NCBI RefSeq assembly: GCF_012927405.1
Contig: NZ_JABBGM010000001.1
Coordinates: 254,001-318,000, forward strand
Direction of reading: 5' to 3'
DNA: 64,000 nucleotides
DNA from: Novosphingobium olei
GTDB lineage: Bacteria; Pseudomonadota; Alphaproteobacteria; Sphingomonadales; Sphingomonadaceae
Shown: piece after piece, positions 45,851-55,598 of the stretch
Numbering within the stretch: position 1 is the stretch's first letter
Layout: each line of letters opens with the position of its first letter
Position numbers and translations under genes: made by a program
Notes under the pieces: model-generated
The model's input: the letters and a program-made list of their open reading frames with translations, nothing else
Database searches by the model: none
Told to the model about the DNA's origin: nothing

Positions 45851-48166
45851 TCAGGCTTCGACCAGCACCGGCACGCCTTTGCTGGCCGGGGTGTCCGACA
45901 GCTTTTCGCGCAAGCCGAGCGGGACCAGCGGGTTGAGTTCCGGAAAGTAGCCGGCGATCGTCCCTGCGGGCAGGTCGTAGGCGACGACCTTGAGCCCTTC
46001 GACCGCGCGGCGGGTTTCGGGCTCGATCGCGGTGACCAGCGTAATCCGCTGGCCTTCAGCGAGGCCGAGCCGGGCGATTTCGACGGGGCTGATCAGCGCG
46101 ATGGTGCGTTCGCCCGAAAGGCCGCGAAGGCGGTCCGAATGGCCGTAGATCGTGGTGTTGAACTGATCGTTGGACCGCAGCGTGACCAGCCGCAGCGCGC
46201 CTTCGGGACTGGTGTCGCCCCCGGCGTTGAGCACGGATGGATCGGTGAATTCGGCCTTGCCGCTGTCTGTCTTCCACACGCGGCGGCGGGCATCGTTGCC
46301 GCGGAAGAAGCCGCCGGGTTCGTGCATCCGCCGGTCCATGTCGGCGAACTGGTCGGGATAGGTGCGCGCGATCAGGTCGCGGATGCGGGCATAATCACCA
46401 CGCCATTCGTCCCACAGCCAGCGCGGGTTGAACGGCAGCGTCGCCTTGGCGAGCTCGCACAGGATCGCGGTTTCGCTCAGCAGGTGCTCGCTGGCCGGCT
46501 TGCGGCGGCCCATCGAGCTGTAGATGTGGCTGAAGCTGTCCTCCACGCTGACGAACTGGTTGCCGCTCGCCTGGATATCCTCTTCCGAGCGGACGAGGCA
46601 GGGTAGGATCCAGCTCTGCTTGCCGGGCAGCAGGTGCGTGTGGTTGAGCCGCGTGGCGATGTGGACGGTGAGGTCCATGTTGCGCCAAGTGGGATGGACG
46701 CGCTCGTGATCGGGCACCGCCATGGCGAGGTTGCCGCCCAGACCGACATAGGCGCGGTTGCGCCCGGCGAGCAGCGCTTCGAGGAAGTGGGCGGTGTTGT
46801 GCCCGTCCTGCGGCGGGGTTTCGAGGCCGAGCACTTCGCGGTATTTCTCGACCGGGGCGAGCGCGACCTTTTCGGTGATGCCCACGGTGCGCTGGCCCTG
46901 CACGTTGGAGTGGCCGCGAATGGGCGAACAGCCCGCGCCCTTGCGGCCGATGTTGCCGCGCAGCAGCAGCAGGTTGACGAGCATGCCGATCGCCTCGCTG
47001 CCGTGGACCTGCTGGGTCAGGCCCATGCCGTAGATGCCGATGACGGCCTTGGCTTCGACATAGACCTGGCCCGCCGCTTCCATTTCGGCGCGGGTCACCC
47101 CGCTGGCGCGTTCGAGCGCTTCCCAGCTGGTGCCATCGACCTTTGTGCGGAAGGCATCGAAGGCGTGTGTGTGTTCGGCCAGGAAGGCATCGTCGAGCAC
47201 CGGGGCCTCGCCCGCCGCGCGCGCCGCCGTGTCGCGCGCGAAGACATGCTTGCACACGCCCATCAGCGCGGCGAGATCGCCGCCGGGGCGGACCTGCAGG
47301 TAAAGGTGCGCAAGCCGCGTCGCCTTGCCGGTGAGCATCTGCACCGGGCTTTGCGGATTGACGAATTCGACGAGGCCCGCCTCCTTCAGCGGGTTGAAGG
47401 CCACGATGCGGCAGCCGCGCTTCACCGCCTGTTGCAGCGGATGGAGGATGCGGGGGGAGTTGGTGCCGGGGTTCTGGCCGAGGTAGAAGATCGCGTCGCA
47501 GTGTTCGAAATCGTCGAGCTGGCAGGTGCCGACGGGCGAGCCGATCACCTTCTTGAGCCCGACCGAAGTGGTTTCGTGGCACATGTTCGAGCTGTCGGGC
47601 AGGTTGTTGTGCCCCAGCATCCGCGCGAAGGCGGCGTAGAGGTAGCTCGGTTCGAGGGCCGCCTTGCCACTGGCGTAGAACGTTATCGCTTCGGGCGGAA
47701 TGGTGCGCAACTGGGCACCGATCGCGGCGAAGGCTTCGTCCCAGGTGGTACGGATGTAGCGGTCGGTCGCCGCATCGTAGCGCATCGGTTCGGTGAGGCG
47801 GCCTTCGTTTTCGAGATCGTAGGCGCTCAGCGCGCGAAGTTCGGTGACGGTGTGCTGTGCGAAGAAGTCGGGTGTGCAGCGTTCGCGTGTGAGGTCCCAC
47901 AGGGTGGCCTTGGCGCCGTTTTCGCAGAATTCGAAAGCCGAGGGATTGGGCGGCTTGACCCATGCGCACGATGTGCAGGCGGTGCCGTCCGGCTTGTTGA
48001 GGTGGGCCAGCGTTTCGAGCGCGCCCGGCCCCGCCTTTTGCGACAGCTCGGTAGCCGCAATACCCTGCATCGAGCCCCAGCCCCCCGCCGGTTCGGGCAC
48101 CTCGATGGCGCGGGCTGCGGCCTCGGGGTTGCGGGGGTCTTCGGGACCGCCAGGGGTTACGGTCAT
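45851..48166 (-). CDS. Molybdopterin-dependent oxidoreductase, YdeP/FdhF-like family
   Basis: This 771-residue protein belongs to the formate-dehydrogenase-alpha-related YdeP family. CTSCAWVKPPNPSAFEFCENGAK near the N-terminus holds three cysteines. TFYASGKAALEPSYLYAAFARML, NMCHETTSVGLKKVIGSPVG and YLGQNPGTNSPRILHPL follow, and a C-terminal MGD-binding domain shows TLRSNDQFNTTIYGHSDRLRGL. E. coli YdeP is linked to acid resistance, but the reaction is unknown. It begins one base after the hemerythrin gene's stop and is the last gene of the katE operon. FdhD is not present nearby. Confidence 0.87.
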   Translation of the reverse strand: MTVTPGGPEDPRNPEAAARAIEVPEPAGGWGSMQGIAATELSQKAGPGALETLAHLNKPDGTACTSCAWVKPPNPSAFEFCENGAKATLWDLTRERCTPDFFAQHTVTELRALSAYDLENEGRLTEPMRYDAATDRYIRTTWDEAFAAIGAQLRTIPPEAITFYASGKAALEPSYLYAAFARMLGHNNLPDSSNMCHETTSVGLKKVIGSPVGTCQLDDFEHCDAIFYLGQNPGTNSPRILHPLQQAVKRGCRIVAFNPLKEAGLVEFVNPQSPVQMLTGKATRLAHLYLQVRPGGDLAALMGVCKHVFARDTAARAAGEAPVLDDAFLAEHTHAFDAFRTKVDGTSWEALERASGVTRAEMEAAGQVYVEAKAVIGIYGMGLTQQVHGSEAIGMLVNLLLLRGNIGRKGAGCSPIRGHSNVQGQRTVGITEKVALAPVEKYREVLGLETPPQDGHNTAHFLEALLAGRNRAYVGLGGNLAMAVPDHERVHPTWRNMDLTVHIATRLNHTHLLPGKQSWILPCLVRSEEDIQASGNQFVSVEDSFSHIYSSMGRRKPASEHLLSETAILCELAKATLPFNPRWLWDEWRGDYARIRDLIARTYPDQFADMDRRMHEPGGFFRGNDARRRVWKTDSGKAEFTDPSVLNAGGDTSPEGALRLVTLRSNDQFNTTIYGHSDRLRGLSGERTIALISPVEIARLGLAEGQRITLVTAIEPETRRAVEGLKVVAYDLPAGTIAGYFPELNPLVPLGLREKLSDTPASKGVPVLVEA

Positions 48167-48167
48167 G

Positions 48168-48788
48168 TCAGCCGATTTCCTCGATCTTGAGCTTAGGCTT
48201 CATTTCGACGGCGGCCTTTTCCTCGCGCTTGCGGCGTTCGAACACGGCCATCATGTGCTGGCGATCCGCATCGGTGAGGATCTTTTCGCTTTCGACGAAC
48301 TGTTCCTGCTCCTCCTCGCGGATATGGTGCAGGTATTCCTCGCGCAGCGCCTCGAACCGCTCCATCCACTTGGGCGTGCCCATGTCGCGCGCGGTGAGGT
48401 CATCGAGCATCTTGTCGATTTCCTTGTGCTCGGCAACGGCGTGGCGGGCAAACTCGGTGGTTTCGGGGTTGCGCAGCACGGTCGACCACAGCGCCTGTTC
48501 CTCGGCGGCGGCGTGGGCCTTGAGTTCGCGCACCAGTTCCGCGAACAGGTTCTGGCGATCCTTGCTCTTGCCATCGGTCGCCTCGATCATGGCCAGCAGG
48601 GCGCGATGGCGATCGTGGTCTTCGACCAGGCGTCCGAAGATGTCGGGCAGCCCGCGCAGATCGGTTGCCGGGGTCTGGCCGATGCGCACGGGCACATCGG
48701 GCGCGATCTCCTTGGCGAGCGCGATGGCCTCGGCCTTGGCCGTGGCGGGGTCGGTCTTGCGGGGCTTGGGTGAGGCCTTGGTTGCCAT
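48168..48788 (-). CDS. Hemerythrin-like (HHE) domain protein
   Basis: This 206-residue protein has an Ala/Lys-rich N-terminus and a four-helix HHE domain with the metal-ligand pattern: VEDHDRHRALL, KAHAAAEEQALW, HAVAEHKEIDKML, and YLHHIREEEQEQF. Such di-iron proteins sense or store oxygen or NO or help repair iron-sulfur centres. The ATG at 48788 is chosen (GAGGAG upstream); the longer frame runs into katE. It lies between katE and the YdeP-like gene in a tight operon, so a role in oxidative or nitrosative stress is likely. Confidence 0.85.
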   Translation of the reverse strand: MATKASPKPRKTDPATAKAEAIALAKEIAPDVPVRIGQTPATDLRGLPDIFGRLVEDHDRHRALLAMIEATDGKSKDRQNLFAELVRELKAHAAAEEQALWSTVLRNPETTEFARHAVAEHKEIDKMLDDLTARDMGTPKWMERFEALREEYLHHIREEEQEQFVESEKILTDADRQHMMAVFERRKREEKAAVEMKPKLKIEEIG

Positions 48789-48802
48789 GGGGTGTCGTCT
48801 CC

Positions 48803-50983
48803 TCAGGCGAGATCGCGGATCTTGGGTTCGCGGGCGAAGTGGCGGGCAGGGCCGACCTTCATCAGCTGTTCGTTGGGCAACACGCCTTCGTCCGGTTCGA
48901 TCCCGGCTTTTTCGAGGATCACCTTGGTGCCGTTGCAATGGGCGATGGTCTTGCAGTGGCCATAGGCATCCATGAACCATTGCACCGCCGCGCCCTGCTT
49001 GCTCAGCTTTTCCGCCTCGGCCGGCATCAGCACAGACGCGACCGCGTCGAACATGACCGAGGGCGAGCCGTCAAGCTTGCCATCGGCCTTGAGCGTGCCG
49101 CCCTTGACCTGCAACCCGCCGACCTTGGGCGCGACAAGAAAGACCGAGCCGCCGGCGGCTTCGACATCGGCCTTGAGCTTGTCGATCGTGGCCTTGTCCG
49201 ATCCTTCGGCGAAGAGGATGCCGAGCTTGCGGCCTTCGAACGTGGCCTTGGCGTTCTTCTGGATCGAGAGCGCGTCCGACGGCTTCATTTCGACCGGTTC
49301 GCGCGCGGCGGGGGCCGCTTCGGGAAGCGGCATGGCAAGGCCATCGGCAACGCGCCGGGCGAGCGTTTCATCGACATTGCGCAGGCGCGAGAGCACGCGC
49401 GTGCGGACATGTTCGAGCGAAACCTTGGACAGTTCGAAAACCAGCGCCGAGGCGATGTGCGCCTGTTCGCTGTCGGTCTGCGAGCGGAAGAACAGCCGCG
49501 CCTGGCTGTAGTGATCGGCGAAGAGTTCGGCGCGGACGCGGACCTTTTCGGTGGGATCGTTGCGTTCGGCGTTCGCCTCGAACGAGGAGAAGCCCGTGGC
49601 GGGGCAGGCGCGCGGGCCGTTGGGCTCCCCTGCTTCGTCAAGCGAGTTGGGTTCGTAGTTGGCGCGGCCGGTGGGGACCAGCGTCTGCATCAGCCCGTCG
49701 CGCTGCATGTTGTGGAACGGGCACTTGGGCGCATTGATCGGGATCTGGTGGAAGTTGGTGGTGCCAAGCCGCGACTTCTGCGTGTCGAGATACGAGAACA
49801 GGCGGCCCTGCAGCAGCGGATCGTTCGAGAAGTCGATGCCGGGGATGACGTTGGTGGGCAGGAATGCGACCTGCTCGGTTTCGGCGAAGAAGTTGTCGAC
49901 ATTCCGGTTGAGCGTCATGCGGCCGATGATCTGGACCGGCACATCCTCTTCGGGGATCAGCTTGGTGGCATCGAGCACGTCGTAGGGCTGCGCGGCGGCG
50001 AAGTCCTCGTCGAACACCTGCACACCGAGGTCCCATGCCGGGAAGCTGCCGGCGTCGATGCTTTCGAACAGGTCGCGACGGTGGAAATCGGGGTCCGCAC
50101 CGGCAATCTTCACCGCTTCGTCCCAGATCAGCGATTCCATGCCGAGCACCGGCTTCCAGTGGAATTTGACGAACTTGCCTTCGCCGGCTGCGTTGACGAA
50201 GCGGAAGGTGTGGACACCGAATCCTTCCATCATGCGCAGCGTGCGCGGGATGGCGCGGTCGCTCATCGCCCACATGATCATGTGCAGCGATTCTGGCATC
50301 AGGCCGATGAAGTCCCAGAAGGTGTCGTGCGCGCTGGCGGCCTGGGGATAGCCGCGATCGGCCTCCATCTTCACCGAATGGACCAGGTCGGGGAACTTGA
50401 TCGCGTCCTGGATGAAGAACACAGGGATATTGTTGCCGACAAGGTCCCAGTTGCCCTGATCGGTGTAGAGCTTGACGGCAAAGCCGCGGACATCGCGCGG
50501 GGTGTCGACCGATCCGGCGCCGCCCGCGACGGTGGAGAAGCGGACGAACACCGGGCAGGTGGTGCCCTTCTTCTGGAACAGGCCGGCCTTAGTCAGTTCG
50601 GGGATCGCCTTGGTCACCTCGAACACGCCGTGCGCGCCCGAACCGCGCGCATGGACGATGCGTTCGGGGATGCGCTCGTGATCGAAGTGGAAGATCTTCT
50701 CGCGCAGGATGAAGTCTTCGAGCAGCGTGGGCCCGCGTGCGCCGGCCTTGAGGCTGTTCTGGTTGTCGGCGATGCGATGGCCGAAATTGTCGGTGAGGTA
50801 GGCGGCAGGCGGGCTGCCTTCTGCAGCGTTCTGGTGAAGTTCGCCCGCGTTGCCGGCTGCATCCTTGTGCGAGGTGGCGATGCCGCCGGGCTGATGATCT
50901 GCCAGCGCGTTGTCGAGCGCGGGGGCTGCGGGTTCACCCTGGGGGCGGGTGGGAGTGCTGGCGGCTTTGGTTGGTTTGGCCAT
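48803..50983 (-). CDS. katE: Clade-2 large-subunit catalase (HPII/KatE type)
   Basis: This 726-residue haem catalase is long because it carries an extra C-terminal flavodoxin-like (class I GATase/DJ-1) domain (about residues 575-726). The catalytic His111 is in [12 protein letters not shown], the distal asparagine in LVGNN, and the proximal tyrosine in [14 protein letters not shown]. It removes hydrogen peroxide in the cytoplasm. The ATG at 50983 follows AAGGA. It is the first gene of an operon with the hemerythrin and YdeP-like genes. A general-stress promoter (PhyR/EcfG type) is likely, but none was identified. Confidence 0.95.
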   Translation of the reverse strand: MAKPTKAASTPTRPQGEPAAPALDNALADHQPGGIATSHKDAAGNAGELHQNAAEGSPPAAYLTDNFGHRIADNQNSLKAGARGPTLLEDFILREKIFHFDHERIPERIVHARGSGAHGVFEVTKAIPELTKAGLFQKKGTTCPVFVRFSTVAGGAGSVDTPRDVRGFAVKLYTDQGNWDLVGNNIPVFFIQDAIKFPDLVHSVKMEADRGYPQAASAHDTFWDFIGLMPESLHMIMWAMSDRAIPRTLRMMEGFGVHTFRFVNAAGEGKFVKFHWKPVLGMESLIWDEAVKIAGADPDFHRRDLFESIDAGSFPAWDLGVQVFDEDFAAAQPYDVLDATKLIPEEDVPVQIIGRMTLNRNVDNFFAETEQVAFLPTNVIPGIDFSNDPLLQGRLFSYLDTQKSRLGTTNFHQIPINAPKCPFHNMQRDGLMQTLVPTGRANYEPNSLDEAGEPNGPRACPATGFSSFEANAERNDPTEKVRVRAELFADHYSQARLFFRSQTDSEQAHIASALVFELSKVSLEHVRTRVLSRLRNVDETLARRVADGLAMPLPEAAPAAREPVEMKPSDALSIQKNAKATFEGRKLGILFAEGSDKATIDKLKADVEAAGGSVFLVAPKVGGLQVKGGTLKADGKLDGSPSVMFDAVASVLMPAEAEKLSKQGAAVQWFMDAYGHCKTIAHCNGTKVILEKAGIEPDEGVLPNEQLMKVGPARHFAREPKIRDLA

Positions 50984-51075
50984 CGAGAGGTCCTTGCCTT
51001 TGGCGCGCGCAGCACCCCGCAGGCAGGCGCGCTACGTGGCGGCCTGCCCCATTTGACGGAGCACGACGAACGGAA

Positions 51076-51112
51076 ATGAAATAAGCCTGGCCGGCTATCG
51101 AGCCCGGCCAGC
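51076..51112 (-). terminator. Terminator of the small glycine-rich membrane protein gene
   Basis: On the minus strand CTGGCCGG (51111-51104) pairs with CCGGCCAG (51094-51087) with a 9-base loop, followed by the T-rich GCTTATTTCATTT. It separates the small gene from katE. Confidence 0.6.
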
Positions 51113-51119
51113 GTGCTGA

Positions 51120-51335
51120 TCAGGCGGGCTGGCCGGTGCGAGCAGCCTGCTTTTTCTTGAGGTGGCGCGAAACAACCCAGCCACCGGCAGCAGCCGCGGC
51201 AAAGCCCAACGGCCCCATGCGACGCAGCGCAGTTTCGGCGACCAAGCCGATGACCGCTCCGGTGCCACCATCGACACCAGGCGTGCGCGAAGCGATTTTC
51301 TTGCCGATCAAGGCGGAAACGATCTTGCCAATCAT
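51120..51335 (-). CDS. Small hypothetical membrane protein (71 aa)
   Basis: This small protein starts MIGKIVSALIGKKIASRTPG with AAGGGAAGAC upstream. It has a hydrophobic glycine/alanine-rich stretch (about residues 24-50) and a basic C-terminus (RHLKKKQAARTGQ). The pattern suggests a small inner-membrane or stress-related protein. I do not recognise the family. It lies between katE and the GH3 gene with its own terminator. Confidence 0.65.
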   Translation of the reverse strand: MIGKIVSALIGKKIASRTPGVDGGTGAVIGLVAETALRRMGPLGFAAAAAGGWVVSRHLKKKQAARTGQPA

Positions 51336-51431
51336 AGTGTCTTCCCTTTGCCCGCCCAACCCCCACCAAGGGGGTTTGGTTCCTTCAGCCGGGCAAAGGG
51401 ATTGCGCGTAGAGGCCGCGCCGGCCGCCAGA

Positions 51432-53768
51432 TCAGGCGGCCGGGAAATCGACGATGAAGGCTTCGTCTTCGGCCGAACGGCCGATACGGATGGCAATGCC
51501 GTCTTGCGCGGCAATATCGCGCAGGATGTGCTGATGGGGGCGAAGAGCAACTTCGCCGCTTTCGCCCGGTGCCAGCGTGATCCGGGCATGGCCGACAAGC
51601 GCGAACGGGCTGTCGACGAGATAGGCCTGCACGACTTCTGCACCCATGCGCGCGCCGGTGTTGGTAACCGGCACGTGAATCAGCCCGCCTTCCACACGCG
51701 GTTGACCAAGCGCGAAGGTGGTATAGCCCTGGCCCGCGCCGAACGGGAAAAGCGCCGCGGTGCCCCGCGCGCGCAGCCCGCGATACCCCAGCAACAGCCG
51801 TTCGTTGTAGGCGAGATCGCCACCGGGCGCTGGCTTGAGGTCGAAGGCGGGATAATCCGCCTCTTCGCGTGCGAGCGTAACCGGCAGGCGTCCGCCCGGT
51901 TCGCGCGTGCCGAGCAGGACATCAGTCAGCGCGGTGCCGAACGCTTGCCCCGGATACCACGCGACGAGCAGGGCGGCGGCATCGGTCGCGAAGTTCGCAT
52001 CGAAGGCATGGCCGACGTTGACCACGATCGCCGTGCGCGGGTTGGCGGCGAGGACCGCTGCGGCAAGGCGCAACTGGCCGGAATCGAGCCGGGTATCGGC
52101 GCGGTCCTTGCTTTCGACGCTGGCATCGGCGGTTTCGCCCAGCATCAGCACGACGGCATCAGCCTTGCGTGCGGCTTCGACCGCGCGGGCGAGCATGGCA
52201 TCGGGCGTATCGGGCGCGCGCACGCCGTACCACAAGCCTTGCGCGCGGGCCGGGGCGAAGCGGAAGACCACATCGACCGCGACCCGCTGCCCGGCTTCGA
52301 GCGCGAGATCGGCATGCGCGGCATCGCCAGCCTTGAGCACACCCATGATATCGGACGCGGCGGGCTGTTCCTGGCGCACCACGATCGGCACGCCATCGAC
52401 GCTCAACGATACGGGACCGGTTGCCCCGACATAGAAGCGGTGCAGCCCGCTGGCCGCCGCGACGTACCATCCGCGCGCGCGCACCGCCCCGGCTTCGTTG
52501 AAGCGGGCCTGTTCATGGACGCCGTGGAACCAGACCAGCGAATTGGTCGCGCGGGTTTCGCGGGTGAGTGGCTCGGCGGCGATATCGTGCCCGGCGAAGT
52601 ATTCGACGGTCATGCCATCGCTGCAGCCATCGCCAAGATCGACCATCGGCGCGACGGGCAAGGAAGGCAGGCGCGGCTGCGGATCGACACCGGGTTCGTG
52701 AAGGATCGTGGCGCGTCCGGCGAACGCGGTTTCAAGCGCCTGCAACGGCGTAGGGGCGTCGGGGGTAACGGCAATGCGCGCGAACGTGCCGCCCTGATAG
52801 CACGGGGCGGTGGCGTTGGGGCCGATCACCGCGATCGTGGCGAGATCGGAGGCGAGCGGCAGCAGGCCGTCGTTGCGCAACAGGACCATCCCCGCCGCAG
52901 CCGCTTCTGTCAGCATATCGTCCGCATCGAGGTCTGCCGGGGTCTTGGCGCCGCCGAAGCGGCGGGCGAAACGCATGACGCGGTCGGCCGCATCGGCGAG
53001 GCGTTCGGCCGGAACTTCGCCGCTCGCAACGGCATCGGCGGCCTTTGCGCCAAGGAAGCGGGCGGGGCCGGGCATTTCCAGATCGAGGCCGGCGTTGAGC
53101 GTGGGCGCGGTGGAGTGCGTGGCGAAGAAATCGCTCATCAACACGCCGTCATAGCGCCATTCTTCGCGCACGATGCGCAAGGGTTCGCTTGCTTCGGCAC
53201 ACCAATCGCCGTTGACGCGGTTGTACGCGGTCATGATGCCGCCGCAGCCCGCTTCGCAGCACAGCTCGAAGGGCAGGAGGTAGACCTGCCGCAGCGTGCG
53301 TTCGTCGATCACCGCGTTGAGGGTATCGCGCTCGGTCTCGCTGTCGTTGCACACGAAGTGCTTGGCGACCGCGCCGGTGCCAGTGGACTGGATGCCGCGC
53401 GTCCACGCTGCTCCGCACAGCCCGGCGAGCAGCGGATCTTCCGAATAGTATTCGAACGCGCGGCCCGCGTTGGGGCTGCGCGCAAGGTTGACGTTGGGGG
53501 CGAGCAGCGCATCGACGCCGCGCCCGATCGCATCGTTGCCGACCAGCGCGCCGACCCGTTCCAGCAGATCGAGATCCCAGCTGGCCCCAAGCGAAACCGG
53601 CGCAGGGGTAAGGATCGAGACATCGCGTTCATCGATGCGGCCGCTGGCCACACCCATCGGACCATCGGCCATGGCAACTTCGCGCAGGCCCAGTTCGGGC
53701 ACCGCACCGGTGGTCCACATCGTGGCCCCGGCGGTGAGCCGGGCCTGTTCTTCAAGCGAAAGGGTCAT
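51432..53768 (-). CDS. Glycoside hydrolase family 3 (beta-glucosidase-like) with PA14 insert
   Basis: This 778-residue protein shows the GH3 (beta/alpha)8 domain: AMADGPMGV (residues 32-40), GRGVDALLAPNVNLARSPNAGR, AVAKHF (Lys136-His137), and the likely nucleophile Asp213 in VLMSDFF. A PA14-like insert occupies roughly residues 390-530, between the two halves of the alpha/beta sandwich domain. The FnIII-like C-terminus ends the protein. It has no signal peptide, so it should act in the cytoplasm and cleave short O-glucosides. It overlaps the FMN reductase by four bases and is the last gene of the operon that carries operator A. Confidence 0.9.
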   Translation of the reverse strand: MTLSLEEQARLTAGATMWTTGAVPELGLREVAMADGPMGVASGRIDERDVSILTPAPVSLGASWDLDLLERVGALVGNDAIGRGVDALLAPNVNLARSPNAGRAFEYYSEDPLLAGLCGAAWTRGIQSTGTGAVAKHFVCNDSETERDTLNAVIDERTLRQVYLLPFELCCEAGCGGIMTAYNRVNGDWCAEASEPLRIVREEWRYDGVLMSDFFATHSTAPTLNAGLDLEMPGPARFLGAKAADAVASGEVPAERLADAADRVMRFARRFGGAKTPADLDADDMLTEAAAAGMVLLRNDGLLPLASDLATIAVIGPNATAPCYQGGTFARIAVTPDAPTPLQALETAFAGRATILHEPGVDPQPRLPSLPVAPMVDLGDGCSDGMTVEYFAGHDIAAEPLTRETRATNSLVWFHGVHEQARFNEAGAVRARGWYVAAASGLHRFYVGATGPVSLSVDGVPIVVRQEQPAASDIMGVLKAGDAAHADLALEAGQRVAVDVVFRFAPARAQGLWYGVRAPDTPDAMLARAVEAARKADAVVLMLGETADASVESKDRADTRLDSGQLRLAAAVLAANPRTAIVVNVGHAFDANFATDAAALLVAWYPGQAFGTALTDVLLGTREPGGRLPVTLAREEADYPAFDLKPAPGGDLAYNERLLLGYRGLRARGTAALFPFGAGQGYTTFALGQPRVEGGLIHVPVTNTGARMGAEVVQAYLVDSPFALVGHARITLAPGESGEVALRPHQHILRDIAAQDGIAIRIGRSAEDEAFIVDFPAA

Positions 53769-54322
53769 GCCGGGACCTTGCCAAATGCCATGATCTGCGT
53801 TGCCTGTGCTTCAACCGCGCCGGCGATGTCGTCATCCGCCAGCGATCCATCGGCGGCGAAGGGGCGCTGCACCACCGAGTTTACCGCAATGCCGAGCGGC
53901 GTGGGCCAGCCGCGCATCGCATGAACGATGCCGCGCAGCGCGCCGAGCGTGACGCCGGTAGCCTGCCAGCCGGCGGCGCTGACCACCAGACCCACGGGGC
54001 GCCCGTCGAAATAGGGCCGGGCATCTTCGCGCAGGTCTTCCAGAAGGTCGATCGCGTTCTTGACCAGACCCGATACGCCGCCGTGGTATCCGGGCGAGCC
54101 GATCACTAGCGCATCGCACGCGCGCACGGCTTCGACCAGTTGCGCCTCTGCCTGCGTCCGCTCACCTCCCTGCGGATCGAAGTGGGGCAGGGCCGCCAGA
54201 GTCGATCCCCCGAACAGCTGCGTCTGGGCACCCTTGCGCGCGCAGGCGGCGAGTACCGCGCCGACGAGGCGCTCGGTGCTCGATCCATCGCGCAGGGTTC
54301 CGCCGATGCCGACGACCTTCAC
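53765..54322 (-). CDS. NAD(P)H-dependent FMN reductase
   Basis: This 185-residue flavodoxin-fold protein shows VVGIGGTLRDGSSTERLV (phosphate loop) and VIGSPGYHGGVSGLVKNAIDLLE (flavin-binding loop), typical of the SsuE/ArsH class. It reduces FMN for a partner monooxygenase. The start is a GTG one base after the LLM oxidoreductase stop, so it is the reductase half of a two-component system with that gene. It overlaps the GH3 gene by four bases (ATGA). Confidence 0.9.
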   Translation of the reverse strand: MKVVGIGGTLRDGSSTERLVGAVLAACARKGAQTQLFGGSTLAALPHFDPQGGERTQAEAQLVEAVRACDALVIGSPGYHGGVSGLVKNAIDLLEDLREDARPYFDGRPVGLVVSAAGWQATGVTLGALRGIVHAMRGWPTPLGIAVNSVVQRPFAADGSLADDDIAGAVEAQATQIMAFGKVPA

Positions 54323-54323
54323 C

Positions 54324-55427
54324 TTACAGCCCCTTCAGCGCCGGAATGACCTTTTCGCCCATCAGGCGCAGGGTCTGATCGCCAAGGCGGAGCCGTTCTT
54401 CGGTGAGCGGACCGGTGGTGGTGCCGCACAGCACGTTTCCGATGCCGAGTTCGGCATAGGGCTTGAGGTGTTCGATCACGGTTTCGGGCGAACCGTAAAG
54501 GCACCAGGTGCCGATCCAGTCGTCGGTCAGCGCATTGGGTGTGCGGTCGGTCTTGGTGTTGGCCTCGTTGCTTTCGGCGCGGGCGTTGAATTCCGCCTCG
54601 CGCTCGACCGCCGCCTGGTAGGACTTGAGGATCACTTCCAGTTCCTCGCGGGCCTGTTCGTCGCTTTCGGCGACGTGGACCGCCTGATAGGTGTGCGTGG
54701 TCCACGACAGCGCGTCCTTGACCACCGCGTCGCTATGGCCGGCGTCAAGCAGCATGCCCTTGTAGATATCGAAGTACTTCTTCACGTGGACGAAGGGTTC
54801 GGTGCCGCCGATCTTGGGCGGGGTGAAGGCCGGGATGAAGGCGGGCCAGCCATTGACGGCGGCACGGCGGGCGCTCGCTTCCTTCATCGCCACCGGCATC
54901 AGGCGGGCATGGTTTTGGCCGTAGGGCGTGGGCGTGATGCGCTGCAGCACGCGGCCTTGGTAGGGGCCGTTGTCGATCAGCACGGCCGGGTCGTCCATTC
55001 GCTTGGCCCAGAGCTGCTCGGCGATTTCGAGGTTCTTTTCGGCGAGCGGGCTGGCATCGCGGTAATCGACGTTGAAGCCGATCATTTCTTCCGGCGTGGT
55101 GCCCGAACCGACGCCGACCAGCAGCTTGCCCTTCGTCAGGTGGTCCAGCACGTTGACGCGTTCGGTGAAGCGAACGGGATGATGCAGCGGCACCGACACG
55201 ACCGAGAAGCCGAAGTGCATGTCGGGCAGGCGCGCGGCGAGATAGCCGGCCAGGATGAAGCTGTCGCTGGCCACCGGCATGTAGCCGTTGAAGTGGTGGT
55301 CGGGCATGAACACGGCTTCGAAGCCGCTTTGCGCGGCAAGCGTTGCGTGATCGACGAGATCGGTGATCAAGCGGCCATCTTCGGCCGGGCTCATCGAACG
55401 AGCGTTCAGGAACACGGAAAAGCGCAT
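54324..55427 (-). CDS. LLM-class flavin-dependent oxidoreductase
   Basis: This 367-residue TIM-barrel enzyme of the bacterial luciferase-like family shows VFMPDHHFNGYMPVAS, VVSVPLHHPVRFTERVNVLDHLTKGKLLVGVGSGTTPEEM, and YGSPETVIEHLKPYAELG. Members use reduced flavin and O2 to hydroxylate or cleave small molecules. The adjacent FMN reductase supplies the flavin. The ATG at 55427 is preceded by GGGGAGGAATCG. It is the first gene of a tight three-gene operon with the reductase and GH3, divergent from a TetR gene. Its substrate is unknown; the context suggests an aglycone or keto-sugar product. Confidence 0.88.
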   Translation of the reverse strand: MRFSVFLNARSMSPAEDGRLITDLVDHATLAAQSGFEAVFMPDHHFNGYMPVASDSFILAGYLAARLPDMHFGFSVVSVPLHHPVRFTERVNVLDHLTKGKLLVGVGSGTTPEEMIGFNVDYRDASPLAEKNLEIAEQLWAKRMDDPAVLIDNGPYQGRVLQRITPTPYGQNHARLMPVAMKEASARRAAVNGWPAFIPAFTPPKIGGTEPFVHVKKYFDIYKGMLLDAGHSDAVVKDALSWTTHTYQAVHVAESDEQAREELEVILKSYQAAVEREAEFNARAESNEANTKTDRTPNALTDDWIGTWCLYGSPETVIEHLKPYAELGIGNVLCGTTTGPLTEERLRLGDQTLRLMGEKVIPALKGL

Positions 55428-55518
55428 CGATTCCTCCCCACAGGTAACAGACCGGCAACCGGCAAGGGCCTTGCCCGCGGGCAGGATTCGTGCTCCTGCG
55501 GGGGTGCCGTCAAAATCG

Positions 55519-55542
55519 AATTAGAACGCCAATTCTGATTTG
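55519..55542. promoter_or_regulatory. TetR operator A (24-bp dyad)
   Basis: The dyad AATTAGAA-N6-TTCTGATTT is centred between the TetR gene and the LLM operon. Its outer pattern is AATnAGAA paired with TTCTnATT. Two further copies without gaps are at 59865-59888 and 60086-60109. All three share AATT(A/G)GAA and ATT(C/T)T at fixed positions. The site is 56 bases before the TetR start and 92 bases before the LLM start, so autoregulation is likely. Confidence 0.75.
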
Positions 55543-55598
55543 TCCATGGCTAAATCGGAAGCGTTGACGCTGCCGCTTCGGCCTGCAAAGGAAACCGC

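Noticed and set aside
48665..51079. A very long plus-strand open frame antisense to katE and the hemerythrin gene
   Set aside because: It has no family features and mirrors the codon pattern of the high-GC genes on the other strand, while katE has all its catalytic residues.
51162..53924. A 920-codon open frame antisense to GH3
   Set aside because: It has His/Arg/Gly-rich, low-information sequence, typical of the shadow frame of a real high-GC gene.
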